A model generated the notes under the pieces. The model had not been told where the DNA came from. It made no database searches and saw only the letters and a program-made list of their open reading frames with translations. This document shows, in pieces, positions 54,767 through 62,637 of a stretch of 64,000 nucleotides of DNA. Within the stretch, counting starts at the first letter, position 1. The number at the start of each line of letters is the position of its first letter. The stretch is from NCBI GenBank assembly GCA_046566065.1, contig JBKHXK010000010.1, forward strand, positions 1 through 64,000. The letters are read 5' to 3'. Source of the DNA: MB1-2 sp046566065. GTDB taxonomy: Bacteria; Actinomycetota; CADDZG01; WHSQ01. Position numbers and translations under genes: made by a program.

Positions 54767-54841
54767 CAGGGCGGGAGGGATTCGAACCCCCGGCCACTGG
54801 TTTTGGAGACCAGCGCTCTGACCAGACTGAGCTACCGCCCT
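54767..54841 (-). tRNA. trnW: tRNA-Trp (anticodon CCA)
   Basis: Read on the minus strand, the 7-bp acceptor stem (AGGGCGG with CCGCCCT), D-arm GCTC/GAGC, anticodon stem CTGGT/ACCAG with loop CTCCAAA and T-arm with TTCGAAT fold into a standard 75-nt tRNA with discriminator G. CCA is not encoded. The 3' half is duplicated at 53888-53929. Confidence 0.97.
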
Positions 54842-54867
54842 AGGTGCGCAGCGCAGTCTATTCCGGG

Positions 54868-55215
54868 TCAGACGGTGGCGGTCCGGGCCCTCCGCGTCTT
54901 CCAGACCGCGGCCCCGGCGCCCAGCGCGGCGACGGCAAGCCCGGCGGCGTACCTCGATCGGTTCCTCGTCAGATGCCCGCGCACCTCGTCGACGCCGTTA
55001 CGCCGGTAAGGGATGGCGGCCAGCGTGTGAACGAGCTCGGGCGGCGGTTCGAGGGTGTGCTCTCGCAACGCGGACAAGGAACCGAACAGGCTCTGATACT
55101 GAGAGAGCTCAGCCGTGCAGTCCTCGCAGCGCGACAGGTGTCGACGCACCTGAAGACCGACGTCGCCATCCCGGGTGTAAGCGGGAAGGATCTCTTGGAC
55201 CTCTTCACACCTCAT
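54868..55215 (-). CDS. Anti-sigma factor with zinc-finger (zf-HC2) domain
   Basis: The 115-residue protein has the ZAS motif of anti-sigma factors (Cys3, then HLSRCEDC with His-x3-Cys-x2-Cys) and one transmembrane helix near residues 90-106 (AAGLAVAALGAGAAVW), with a short basic outside tail. It is coupled to the upstream sigma gene by a 4-nt overlap (ATGA), so it should hold that sigma at the membrane. Confidence 0.88.
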   Translation of the reverse strand: MRCEEVQEILPAYTRDGDVGLQVRRHLSRCEDCTAELSQYQSLFGSLSALREHTLEPPPELVHTLAAIPYRRNGVDEVRGHLTRNRSRYAAGLAVAALGAGAAVWKTRRARTATV

Positions 55216-55805
55216 CGCTGCTCTCCTTCGAAGATCAGTTGCTTCAACTTCTTGCGGGCCCGATGCACCCGAACCTTTGCGGCGGTTTCAGAGATCGCCA
55301 GTTGAGTAGCGATCTCTTCGATACTCATGCCGTACACATCGCGTAGAACGACTGCCGTCCGATGCTGCTCCGGCAACCTCGCCAGAGCGGCTTCCAGCGC
55401 CCGAACCTCGATGCGAGCGCCGGCGATCGCCTCGACCGAACCCGAGGCCGGGAGCTCCGTCAGAACGTCGTCCTGAACCCCTGCCTCATGGCTCTGCCGG
55501 CGCCTGCGGCCCCGGTGCTTCGACAGAGCCGAGTTGCTGGCGACCCGGTACAACCACGTCTCGAACATCGCATCCCCGCGGAAACCAGAAAGTCCCCGCC
55601 ACGCCTTGAGGTACGCGTCCTGCGTCGCCTCGGCAGCGTCGTGAGGATCTCCCAAGATGCGGAGACACAACGAGTAGACGTCCCGGTACGTCGCCTCGAC
55701 CAGCTGGCCCCACGCTCTCTCGTCACCGTTGCGACAGCGCTCGATGACGTCGCTCGAGACCCGCTCTGCCGGAGTTCCGTCCCGGTGATCGCTTGGACGC
55801 CTCAT
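55212..55805 (-). CDS. ECF-type RNA polymerase sigma factor
   Basis: The 197-residue protein has sigma region 2 (EATQDAYLKAWRGLSGFRG, FETWLYRVASNSALSKHR) and region 4 (LPEQHRTAVVLRDVYGMSIEEIA, SETAAKVRVHRARKKLK) with no region 3, as in ECF sigmas of the RpoE/SigK-like groups. It is followed by its zinc-finger anti-sigma factor. No target promoter motif could be tied to it within the window. Confidence 0.92.
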   Translation of the reverse strand: MRRPSDHRDGTPAERVSSDVIERCRNGDERAWGQLVEATYRDVYSLCLRILGDPHDAAEATQDAYLKAWRGLSGFRGDAMFETWLYRVASNSALSKHRGRRRRQSHEAGVQDDVLTELPASGSVEAIAGARIEVRALEAALARLPEQHRTAVVLRDVYGMSIEEIATQLAISETAAKVRVHRARKKLKQLIFEGEQR

Positions 55806-55907
55806 ATGCGGATGAGGTTACAGGGGGCCGGGAAGAGATCCACGGGCGAAGGGTCGTTCTGACGTCGCAGGACGACGCCTAGACGTAGTCCGGTCGACAG
55901 AAAAGGG

Positions 55908-56360
55908 CTAGTTGGAGTCGAAGATGGATTCGAGTCGAGAGAGGAGTTGTGCCTTGTCGAGCTCGGCCTCTCGTCTCACCCGCAACTGCTCCTTGGTCGA
56001 AGACAGCAGATCCTCGATCCCATTGATCAGCTCGTCGGTGTCGAACGGCTTCGTGAGGTACGAGTCGGCGCCCAGTTTGAATCCCCGCACCCAGTCGGAC
56101 TCGGAGGTCTTGGCGGTCAGGATCAGGATCTTCATGGTCTCTTTGATGCCCGAAGACTTGAGCTCCTTCAGGACGGTGTAACCGTCCATCTGCGGCATCA
56201 TGATGTCGAGTACGAGGACGTCGGGTGGGTCATCCAGCATCATGTCCAAGGCCTGCTGACCGTTCTGAGCCACGCCAACCTTGTGGCCCTCTTCGACCAG
56301 GATGCTGCTCACCAACGTCCTGATCTCGGCGTTGTCCTCAGCTATGAGGATCCGAGCCAT
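55908..56360 (-). CDS. Response regulator receiver with C-terminal helix (twin B)
   Basis: The 150-residue protein starts at ATG 56360 with GGGAGG 6 nt upstream. The receiver has Asp9, phosphoacceptor Asp52 in LVLDIMMPQMDG and Lys104 in YLTKPF. After it comes a charged helix of about 30 residues (SSTKEQLRVRREAELDKAQL) instead of a DNA-binding domain. The neighbouring gene 56430-56879 is a clear paralogue with the same layout and site positions. Confidence 0.87.
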   Translation of the reverse strand: MARILIAEDNAEIRTLVSSILVEEGHKVGVAQNGQQALDMMLDDPPDVLVLDIMMPQMDGYTVLKELKSSGIKETMKILILTAKTSESDWVRGFKLGADSYLTKPFDTDELINGIEDLLSSTKEQLRVRREAELDKAQLLSRLESIFDSN

Positions 56361-56429
56361 CTGATGCCTCCCTTCGCAGTGACAGCCGCCCCCGGCAGCC
56401 ACTGAGCCCGTCTCCGGGTAGTTACGTTC

Positions 56430-56879
56430 CTACTCGTCCAGTATGGACTCGAGTTGGGAGAGGAGATGCGCCGTATCCCGCTCCTGCTCCCGGCTAACTC
56501 TAAGCTCTTCCTTCGACAACTCCAACATCCGTTCCACCGCCTCGACGACCTCGTCCGGTTCGAAGGGCTTCGTGAGGAACAGATCCGCCCCCAGCTCCAA
56601 GGCGAGGTGCCGGTCGTGCTCGGACCCTTTGGCGGTGAGCACGAGCACCTTCACGGAATCCAGGACCTGGTAGTCGTTCATGTCTCTCAACACGGCGAGA
56701 CCGTCCATCTCCGGCATCATCAGGTCGAGGACGAGCACCTCCGGAGGATCCATGCACATGGCGTCGACCGCCATCCGCCCGTCCTTGGAGACACGGACCT
56801 CGTGGCCCTCCTCGGCTAGAACGTAGGTGAGGAGATGGCGGATGTCCGCGTCATCGTCTGCGATATGGATCTTGGCCAT
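56430..56879 (-). CDS. Response regulator receiver with C-terminal helix (twin A)
   Basis: The 149-residue protein has a receiver with Asp8-Asp10 acidic patch, Asp52 in LVLDLMMPEMDG and Lys104 in FLTKPFEP, followed by a charged helix ELSKEELRVSREQERDTAHL. It is the paralogue of the next gene downstream (69-bp gap). No histidine kinase is in the window. The twins may act as phosphate sinks or on a shared partner through the helix. Confidence 0.87.
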   Translation of the reverse strand: MAKIHIADDDADIRHLLTYVLAEEGHEVRVSKDGRMAVDAMCMDPPEVLVLDLMMPEMDGLAVLRDMNDYQVLDSVKVLVLTAKGSEHDRHLALELGADLFLTKPFEPDEVVEAVERMLELSKEELRVSREQERDTAHLLSQLESILDE

Positions 56880-56995
56880 GGTCAGCCCCTGCCACTCCCC
56901 CGCGTTCCCTTATCCCTGACCCCATAACCATCGGGACGACCTGCAGGCGACTTGAGCGACCCCAGGTGGAGGAGGGCAGCGATACGCTGGGGCCC

Positions 56996-57415
56996 ATGAT
57001 CGATTCTCGGATCCCCCGCTTCTCTCAGGGCGTGCAGGCCGTGGTTCTTGCCGTGGCCTTCCTCCTCGACTGGATCTGGGCCGTACCGATCCTGGCCGCG
57101 ATCCTGTTCGCCTCGGTGCTCGGCGGGCCCCGGTGGAACCTGCTCGCTCTGCTCTACAAGGCCCTGCCGATCGGACCCGGCGAGATGGAGCCGGCGGCGC
57201 CCCCACGCTTCGCCCAGACGCTTGGAACCGTCTTCCTCACGATCGGCTCGGTCACGCTGGTGGCCGCGGAGAAGGGCACGACCACCTGGTGGGCGCTCGG
57301 CTGGGGACCGGCGCTCGCCGTCGCCGTGCTCTCGGCATTGGCCGCCACGACCTCCTTCTGACTGGGCTGCGAGATCTACCTGCTGGTCCAGCGGGCAAGG
57401 CGCCAAACGGGGTGA
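56996..57415 (+). CDS. DUF4395-family membrane protein, probable selenoprotein (UGA read as Sec at codon 122)
   Basis: The frame from ATG 56996 reaches TGA at 57359-57361 after 121 residues, exactly where DUF4395 proteins I remember have the first Cys of a C-x-x-C motif. Reading on gives Sec-Leu-Gly-Cys-Glu-Ile-Tyr-Leu-Leu and a natural stop at 57413-57415 that overlaps the next gene's GTG. A hairpin 17 nt after the UGA has a GUC loop. The protein has SRIPRFSQGVQ at the start and about four membrane helices. With the thioredoxin-like neighbour it probably forms a membrane thiol/selenol redox pair. If UGA is a stop, the product is a 121-residue truncated form. Confidence 0.65.
57379..57395 (+). 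promoter_or_regulatory. Candidate bacterial SECIS hairpin
   Basis: CCTGCTG (57379-57385) pairs with CAGCGGG (57389-57395), including one G-U pair, around a GTC loop. The apical GGUC sequence is like that of the E. coli fdhF SECIS. It begins 17 nt after the in-frame UGA, in the usual distance range. Confidence 0.55.
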
Positions 57416-57816
57416 ACCGCCTCGCTGTGCTCGCGCTCGCCTTCGCGCTGGGCGGTGTCTTCTTGTTGGCCTACAACCGTTATCGCTCCGGCTGGACCCC
57501 CTGGCCCGAGAGGTTGTCCATCGATGATCTCGGTCTGGAGCTCATGACCGGGTGCTGCGCGTTCGTGGTGTTCACCACGCCCGCCTGTCGCCCCTGCAAG
57601 GCGGCCCTTCGCGTTGTGGAAGCGGCGGTTCGTCAGGCGCCGGGCGTCACGGAGATCAAGGAGATCGACGCCATGGAGCGGCACGACCTGGCGGCGAGAT
57701 ACGAGGTACGCACGATCCCGACGGTGTTCCTGATCACCGCCAGCGGCCACGTGATCCGTCGGTGGAGAGAGGTACCGGAGCCCGAGGACGTTCGCGTCGC
57801 TCTCAGCGCGGTCTAG
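57412..57816 (+). CDS. Membrane-anchored thioredoxin-like protein
   Basis: The 134-residue protein has an N-terminal hydrophobic anchor (AVLALAFALGGVFLLAY) and a thioredoxin fold with the redox pair Cys59/Cys62 in TTPACRPCKAAL and the cis-Pro in VRTIPTVFLI. An extra Cys48-Cys49 pair lies before the active site. The start is GTG at 57412, overlapping the extended stop of the DUF4395 gene as GTGA. The pair probably moves electrons across or at the membrane. Confidence 0.85.
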   Translation: MNRLAVLALAFALGGVFLLAYNRYRSGWTPWPERLSIDDLGLELMTGCCAFVVFTTPACRPCKAALRVVEAAVRQAPGVTEIKEIDAMERHDLAARYEVRTIPTVFLITASGHVIRRWREVPEPEDVRVALSAV

Positions 57817-57820
57817 CCGG

Positions 57821-58768
57821 TTGGAGGCGGACCCACGCGTCTATCGGACGCTTCTAAGCGCCGCCGAGCTGCAGCAACTCAAAGCCGAAACCGGTATGAG
57901 CGTCAGCGTCTGCCTTCCCGCGTTGAACGAAGAGCGAACGATCGGCGAGATCTGCCGAGCGATCCGATCGCTCATGCCCGCACTCGTCGACGAACTGATC
58001 GTGGTCGATTCGGGATCGGTGGACGACACGATGGCGCTCGCCGCGCAAGCGGGGGCCGTGGTCTACCCGGTGGCGTCGATCCTGCCCCACATAGAGGTGG
58101 AGCGCGGCGGCAAGGGTGAAGTGCTGTGGCGGTCGCTGGCCGTCGCCCGCGGTGACATCGTGGTGTGGCTGGATTCGGACACCAGGAACTTCGACACGTC
58201 CTTCGTCCTCGACCTGATCGAGCCGCTGCTCGTTGATCCGGAACTCCGCATGACCAAGGCCTTCTACGACCGACCCTTGCAAAACTCCGAAGGGGCATTG
58301 ACGACGGGCGGAGCGCGCGTGACAGAGCTGCTCGTGCGTCCCCTTGCTCACATCTTGTTCCCGGAACTGCTCGGCTTCATCCAACCTCTGTCCGGAGAGT
58401 ACGCGGCCCACCGCGACGTGCTCCGATCCCTTCCCTTGTTCACGGGTTACGGGGTTGAGATCGGGCTGCTGATCGACGTGGCGCAAGAGGTGGGACTCGA
58501 CCGGGTCGTGCAGGTCGACCTCGGATCTCGCATCCATCGCAACCAAGAGATCCTGGCCCTTGGTCGGATGGCATTCCAGGTCGCGCGCACGATGACGACA
58601 CGAGCCGAGGAACTCGGGCGCTTGAAGTTGGCCAACGACTGGCCCGAGTTGATGCGTCAGTTCAGGAGCGACGGAGAAGGCCCGATCGCGGAGGAGCACC
58701 CCCTGCAGGTGGTGGAGCTTCCTCCTATGGAGAGCGTTTCCGGAAGCGAGCCAACCACGATCCAGTGA
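57821..58768 (+). CDS. gpgS: Glucosyl-3-phosphoglycerate synthase
   Basis: This GT81 enzyme makes glucosyl-3-phosphoglycerate from an NDP-glucose and 3-phosphoglycerate, the first step to glucosylglycerate and, in mycobacteria, methylglucose lipopolysaccharides. The 315-residue protein has VCLPALNEERTIG, VVDSGSVDDT, VWLDSDTRNF (DxD-like metal site) and QPLSGEYAAHR, all typical. The start is TTG at 57821; no better start gives the conserved N-terminal region. The partner phosphatase GpgP is not in the window. Its 3' end overlaps the convergent permease gene by 44 bp. Confidence 0.9.
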   Translation: MEADPRVYRTLLSAAELQQLKAETGMSVSVCLPALNEERTIGEICRAIRSLMPALVDELIVVDSGSVDDTMALAAQAGAVVYPVASILPHIEVERGGKGEVLWRSLAVARGDIVVWLDSDTRNFDTSFVLDLIEPLLVDPELRMTKAFYDRPLQNSEGALTTGGARVTELLVRPLAHILFPELLGFIQPLSGEYAAHRDVLRSLPLFTGYGVEIGLLIDVAQEVGLDRVVQVDLGSRIHRNQEILALGRMAFQVARTMTTRAEELGRLKLANDWPELMRQFRSDGEGPIAEEHPLQVVELPPMESVSGSEPTTIQ

Positions 58769-60014
58769 CGCGGGACCCGTCAGGTGGGGAAGGCTCCGAT
58801 GGTCCTCCGTCGGGCGGCTCGTCGGGAACGATCGAAGGCGGAACCACTCCGACCTCCGCCGCGGGGCTGGGCTCCACTCCGAGGACCCGCGTCGACCAGA
58901 GGTGGCTCAACAGCAGCTTGGCCACCGCCACAGCGGGGACCCCGAGCAGGACGCCCCAGAAACCTGCGATCGTTCCTCCGGCAAGTATCGACAACATCAC
59001 CGTCACCGGGTGGAGCTTCACCGTTCTCTTCATGACGTTCGGACTGATGACGTGGTTGTCGATCTGCTGAACGACCAAAGCAACGAGCGCCGCCTTCAGA
59101 CCCAGCCCGATCCCGTCGGTGACCGAGCCGATCACCAGACCGAGGCCCCCACCGATGAAAGGTCCGACCAGCGGGATCAGGTTGGTGAATCCTGCGATCG
59201 CCCCGATCACCAGCCAGAACGGGAGACCGATCAGGGCGAACCCGACGGCCGACATCACGCCTACGAGCAGCGCGACGAGGAACTGACCGCGGAAGAAGCC
59301 TCCGACCGTTCTTCCGACCTTGCCGCCAAGGTCCGCTACCTCCTCCCGGTGCGTCTCGGGCACCAGGTTCAGCAGATCGCGCTGCAGTTGAGGCAGGTCG
59401 ATCAAGAGGTAGAGCGCGAGCAGGGGGCCGAGGATGAAGATGAGCAGCACCTCGATCACAGAAGACCCAAGCTCGGTGATGCGGTCCGCTGAAGCGGTGA
59501 GTCTCTCTCGGAACTCGGTCGTCACCTCATCGCAACGTTCGTGTGAGGGGGCGTCGGCGCCGGCCGTGTCGTCCGCGTCCAGCAGGCAGGTAACCGTCGC
59601 GGTGTCCACCCGGACACCGAAGCGATCCTCGAGATGCTCGCCACCGCGAACGATCGAGTTTGCCAACTCGACCTTGAACTCGGGCCATTGGTCGCGGAAC
59701 GTCTCGACCTGATTCGAGACGAACGGGGTTATCGCGATGATCGCGAGAGTGAGTCCCCCGAGCACCACGACATAGGAAAGCGCGGTCCCCAGGGGACGGC
59801 TCACTCCCCGTTCCTCGGCGCGGCTGACCAAGGGATTCAAGAGGTAGATGATCAAGATCGCCAGGACCAGCGGCGGGAAGATGATGCGGATCCTGAACAG
59901 GACCCAGATCAGGATCGCGCCGAGGATCAGCAGCCCGATGATCGACCAGGCGGCTACCCCTGCGCGCCGGAGCCGCTCGCCTGCGGGAAGCCGCGGCAAC
60001 GTGGGCGTCGACAT
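58725..60014 (-). CDS. AI-2E family transporter (PerM-like permease)
   Basis: The 429-residue protein has about eight membrane helices and the AI-2E/UPF0118 pattern: an N-terminal helix pair, a large extracytoplasmic loop (here with two Cys), and the conserved GLPFWLVIGAIAGFTNLIPLVGPFIG region. Members export small molecules or ions; some act as Na+/H+ antiporters. The C-terminal approximately 50 residues are a Pro/Ser/Gly-rich tail. It lies between gpgS and glycerate kinase, so a role in osmotic balance is possible but unproven. Confidence 0.88.
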   Translation of the reverse strand: MSTPTLPRLPAGERLRRAGVAAWSIIGLLILGAILIWVLFRIRIIFPPLVLAILIIYLLNPLVSRAEERGVSRPLGTALSYVVVLGGLTLAIIAITPFVSNQVETFRDQWPEFKVELANSIVRGGEHLEDRFGVRVDTATVTCLLDADDTAGADAPSHERCDEVTTEFRERLTASADRITELGSSVIEVLLIFILGPLLALYLLIDLPQLQRDLLNLVPETHREEVADLGGKVGRTVGGFFRGQFLVALLVGVMSAVGFALIGLPFWLVIGAIAGFTNLIPLVGPFIGGGLGLVIGSVTDGIGLGLKAALVALVVQQIDNHVISPNVMKRTVKLHPVTVMLSILAGGTIAGFWGVLLGVPAVAVAKLLLSHLWSTRVLGVEPSPAAEVGVVPPSIVPDEPPDGGPSEPSPPDGSRVTGSWLARFRKRSP

Positions 60015-60052
60015 GCGAGCAGTATCCCCCGCCGGGCACCGGGGAATCCCGA

Positions 60053-61135
60053 TCAGAAAGGTTGTCTGCGGACCAGTGCCTCTGTGGCTGACGTCAGGAG
60101 CTCGCCCGGATCGGCCGGCTTTCCGTCCATCTCGACACCGCGGAGGTCGAGCACGTCACTGAACCCCGCGTTGAGGGCCATCCGCTCGCTGACCGACAGG
60201 TGACCGAACAACCCGAGACACGGCACCCCGTGCTCGTGTGCCATCGCCGCAACCCCGGCGGGCACCTTGCCTCTCAAGCTCTGTTCGTCGAAGCGCCCTT
60301 CACCCGTGATGACCGCGTCCGCCATACCGATCAGGTCCGCGAGGTGAACGGCGTCGGCGATATAGCTGAAGCCAGAGCGCAGTTCGGCCCCCACGAACGC
60401 CACGAGACCTGCGCCGATCCCCCCACCCGCTCCGCCGAAGGGCAGCGACGAGAGGTCGATGTCCAACGTGCCGCGCACGATGTCCGCCAGATTCACGAGG
60501 CCCCGGGTCAGCAACTCCACCTGGTCCGGCGACGCGCCCTTCTGGGGGCCGAACATCTCGGCGCTCATCTCAAGCGGGATGTCCACATCGCAGAGACCGA
60601 TCACGGTGACGTCGAGGGGCTCGGAGGGCCGATCTATGTAGCGAAGCTCTGCCAGCGAGCCGCCGCCCGCCGGCAAAGGCCTGCCGCCCTCGTCGAAGAA
60701 ACCCCAGCCGAGCGCACGGGCCAGGCCGACTCCCCCATCGGTCGACATGGTGCCTCCGACGCCTACGAGGACGGTCCCTCCGGCGCCGCACATCTCGGCC
60801 GCGGCCTTGATCAGCGTCCCGATCCCCTCGGAATCCGCCCGGAGTGGATCGCCGCTCGATGAGGCCGCGGTCTCGATACAGGCGACGTTGCTGTTGAGCA
60901 GCGCGATCGGCGCTCTCCGCTTGGCCCCCCAGGGATCCACCGTGTCCGCGAAGCGCTTCACACCCCCGACCGCATCGAGCAACACCTCCAGCGTGCCCGC
61001 TCCTCCATCCGCCAAAGGCGTGGCGGATACCCAGGCCTCGGGACGGACGTTGCGCACGCCATGCGTCATCGCCAGAGCTGCACCGGATCCCGTGAGGGTT
61101 CCCTTGAACTTGTCCGGAGCGATGAGGATGCGCAC
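60053..61135 (-). CDS. Glycerate kinase (GlxK family)
   Basis: The 360-residue protein is a type I glycerate kinase, which phosphorylates glycerate to 2-phosphoglycerate in most members. It has APDKFKGTLTGSGAALAM, TPLADGGAGTLEVLL, GVGGTMSTDGGVGLARALG and DAVITGEGRFDEQSLRGK. The start is GTG at 61135. It could recycle glycerate released from glucosylglycerate. It is divergent from otsA with only 20 bp between start codons. Confidence 0.9.
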   Translation of the reverse strand: MRILIAPDKFKGTLTGSGAALAMTHGVRNVRPEAWVSATPLADGGAGTLEVLLDAVGGVKRFADTVDPWGAKRRAPIALLNSNVACIETAASSSGDPLRADSEGIGTLIKAAAEMCGAGGTVLVGVGGTMSTDGGVGLARALGWGFFDEGGRPLPAGGGSLAELRYIDRPSEPLDVTVIGLCDVDIPLEMSAEMFGPQKGASPDQVELLTRGLVNLADIVRGTLDIDLSSLPFGGAGGGIGAGLVAFVGAELRSGFSYIADAVHLADLIGMADAVITGEGRFDEQSLRGKVPAGVAAMAHEHGVPCLGLFGHLSVSERMALNAGFSDVLDLRGVEMDGKPADPGELLTSATEALVRRQPF

Positions 61136-61141
61136 GGGCCC

Positions 61142-61148
61142 TACGATA
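61142..61148. promoter_or_regulatory. Overlapping divergent -10 boxes of otsA and glycerate kinase
   Basis: TACGAT (61142-61147, plus) lies 8 nt before the otsA ATG. TATCGT (61148-61143, minus) lies 7 nt before the glycerate kinase GTG. Both genes lack ribosome sites, so both may be leaderless and share one melted region. Confidence 0.45.
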
Positions 61149-61155
61149 CGTACAG

Positions 61156-62637
61156 ATGAGGGGTGAGATAAAGGTCACTCTCGTGTCGAACCGAGGACCG
61201 GTGACCTTCGTCCGCTCGGGACACGGGTTCGAGACCAAGAGAGGAGCCGGTGGCCTGGCCGGCGCACTCGATCCCGTGGCTCGTCGTCTAGGAGACGGCG
61301 CCATCTGGATCGCGGCTGCGACGTCCGAAAGCGATCGCCACGCGAAGCATGAGGGTCGGGTTGGATCGCTGCGATCTCTGCTCGGCTACGAGGTCGAGCT
61401 GCTGGACATCGAGCCGGGGACCTACCAGGACTACTACGACGTCGTCTCCAACCGGATGCTTTGGTTCGCCAACCACTGCCTGTGGAAGGAGGTCGGCCTC
61501 GGCGGCTTCGGGGCCCGTGAGGTGGAGGCCTGGCACCGGGCCTACGTCCCCGTGAACGAGATCTTCGCTCGTGCCGCCGTCGAGCGCTCAGACCGCGACA
61601 CCTTGATCCTGATCCAGGACTACCACCTGTCGGTCGCCCCGCGCCTGATCCGGGAACGGGCGCCCGACCGCACGATCGGGCACTTCACCCATTCGTCCTT
61701 CTGCGGCAAACCCGGCCTCCAAGTCCTCCCCGAGCCGATCCCGAAGAGCGTGATCGACGGCATGTTGGGGGCCGATCTGCTCGGCTTCCACGTCGCGGAC
61801 TGGGCGAACGGCTTCATGGATTGCTGCGAGTGGGTGGGCGCCGATGTCGACCGCAGCTCGGGACGGGTGACGCATCGAGGCAGGACGAGCTGGGTGCGGA
61901 CGTATCCGATCCCTATCGATGCGGCGGCGCTGCGCGATCGAGCATCTAGGGCCGAGCCGGCGGCATGGGAGGCCCGCTTCGAAGCCGGATGGACGCACGG
62001 TCCGCCCGGCCCGGGGCATCTGGTCGTGAGGGCCGACCGCAGCGAGCCCTCCAAGAACATCGTGCGAGGGTTCGAGGCCTTCGGATCGCTGCTGGATCGC
62101 CGCCCCGACCTGCGACAGACGGCTCGCTTCCTCGCGTGCGTCTACCCATCCAGACAGTCGATGCCGGAGTACCGGGCGTATTCGGAGCGGATCCTCGCCT
62201 CGGTCGAGGAGGTGAACGCGCGCCACCCCGGATCGATCCGATTGCAACTCGATGACGAGTTCGATCGCACCCTCGCCGCTCTTCGCATCTACGACGTCTT
62301 GTTGGTCAACCCGATCATGGACGGGATGAACCTCGTCTCCAAGGAAGGGCCGTCGATCAATCGAAGGGGCGGGAGCCTGGTTCTGTCTCGGGGGGCCGGA
62401 TCGTTCGCCGAACTGGGAGAGCACGCGGTCGCGATCGAAGATGCCCTCGACGTCGAAGCAACGGCAAGTGCTCTCGAGAGCGCCTTGGACATGGATGCGA
62501 AAGAACGGGCGAGGCGGGCCACCGCCTTGCGTCGCGTGGCCGAATCCCGCAGACCGGAGGATTGGATCGAGGCGCAGTTGGCGGATCTCGGCGCGATCCA
62601 TGAGGGGGCCGAACCGATCACTCCTCCGCCGAGCTAG
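61156..62637 (+). CDS. otsA: Trehalose-6-phosphate synthase
   Basis: This GT20 enzyme joins UDP- (or ADP-) glucose and glucose-6-phosphate. The 493-residue protein has the N-terminal LVSNRGPVTFV loop, WFANHCLWKE, LIQDYHLSVAPRLIRE with the active-site Asp, GHFTHSSF, DRSEPSKNIVRGFEAF and NPIMDGMNLVSKE. It varies from E. coli OtsA in several places (His-Ser-Ser-Phe instead of the usual Ile-Pro-Phe-Pro), so donor preference is uncertain. It converges with otsB, overlapping by 4 bp. Confidence 0.92.
   Translation: MRGEIKVTLVSNRGPVTFVRSGHGFETKRGAGGLAGALDPVARRLGDGAIWIAAATSESDRHAKHEGRVGSLRSLLGYEVELLDIEPGTYQDYYDVVSNRMLWFANHCLWKEVGLGGFGAREVEAWHRAYVPVNEIFARAAVERSDRDTLILIQDYHLSVAPRLIRERAPDRTIGHFTHSSFCGKPGLQVLPEPIPKSVIDGMLGADLLGFHVADWANGFMDCCEWVGADVDRSSGRVTHRGRTSWVRTYPIPIDAAALRDRASRAEPAAWEARFEAGWTHGPPGPGHLVVRADRSEPSKNIVRGFEAFGSLLDRRPDLRQTARFLACVYPSRQSMPEYRAYSERILASVEEVNARHPGSIRLQLDDEFDRTLAALRIYDVLLVNPIMDGMNLVSKEGPSINRRGGSLVLSRGAGSFAELGEHAVAIEDALDVEATASALESALDMDAKERARRATALRRVAESRRPEDWIEAQLADLGAIHEGAEPITPPPS

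Noticed and set aside
56882..57406. 174-residue antisense frame over the DUF4395 gene
   Set aside because: It is low complexity (Arg/Gly/Asp/His) and antisense to a recognisable membrane protein; no ribosome site was considered convincing.
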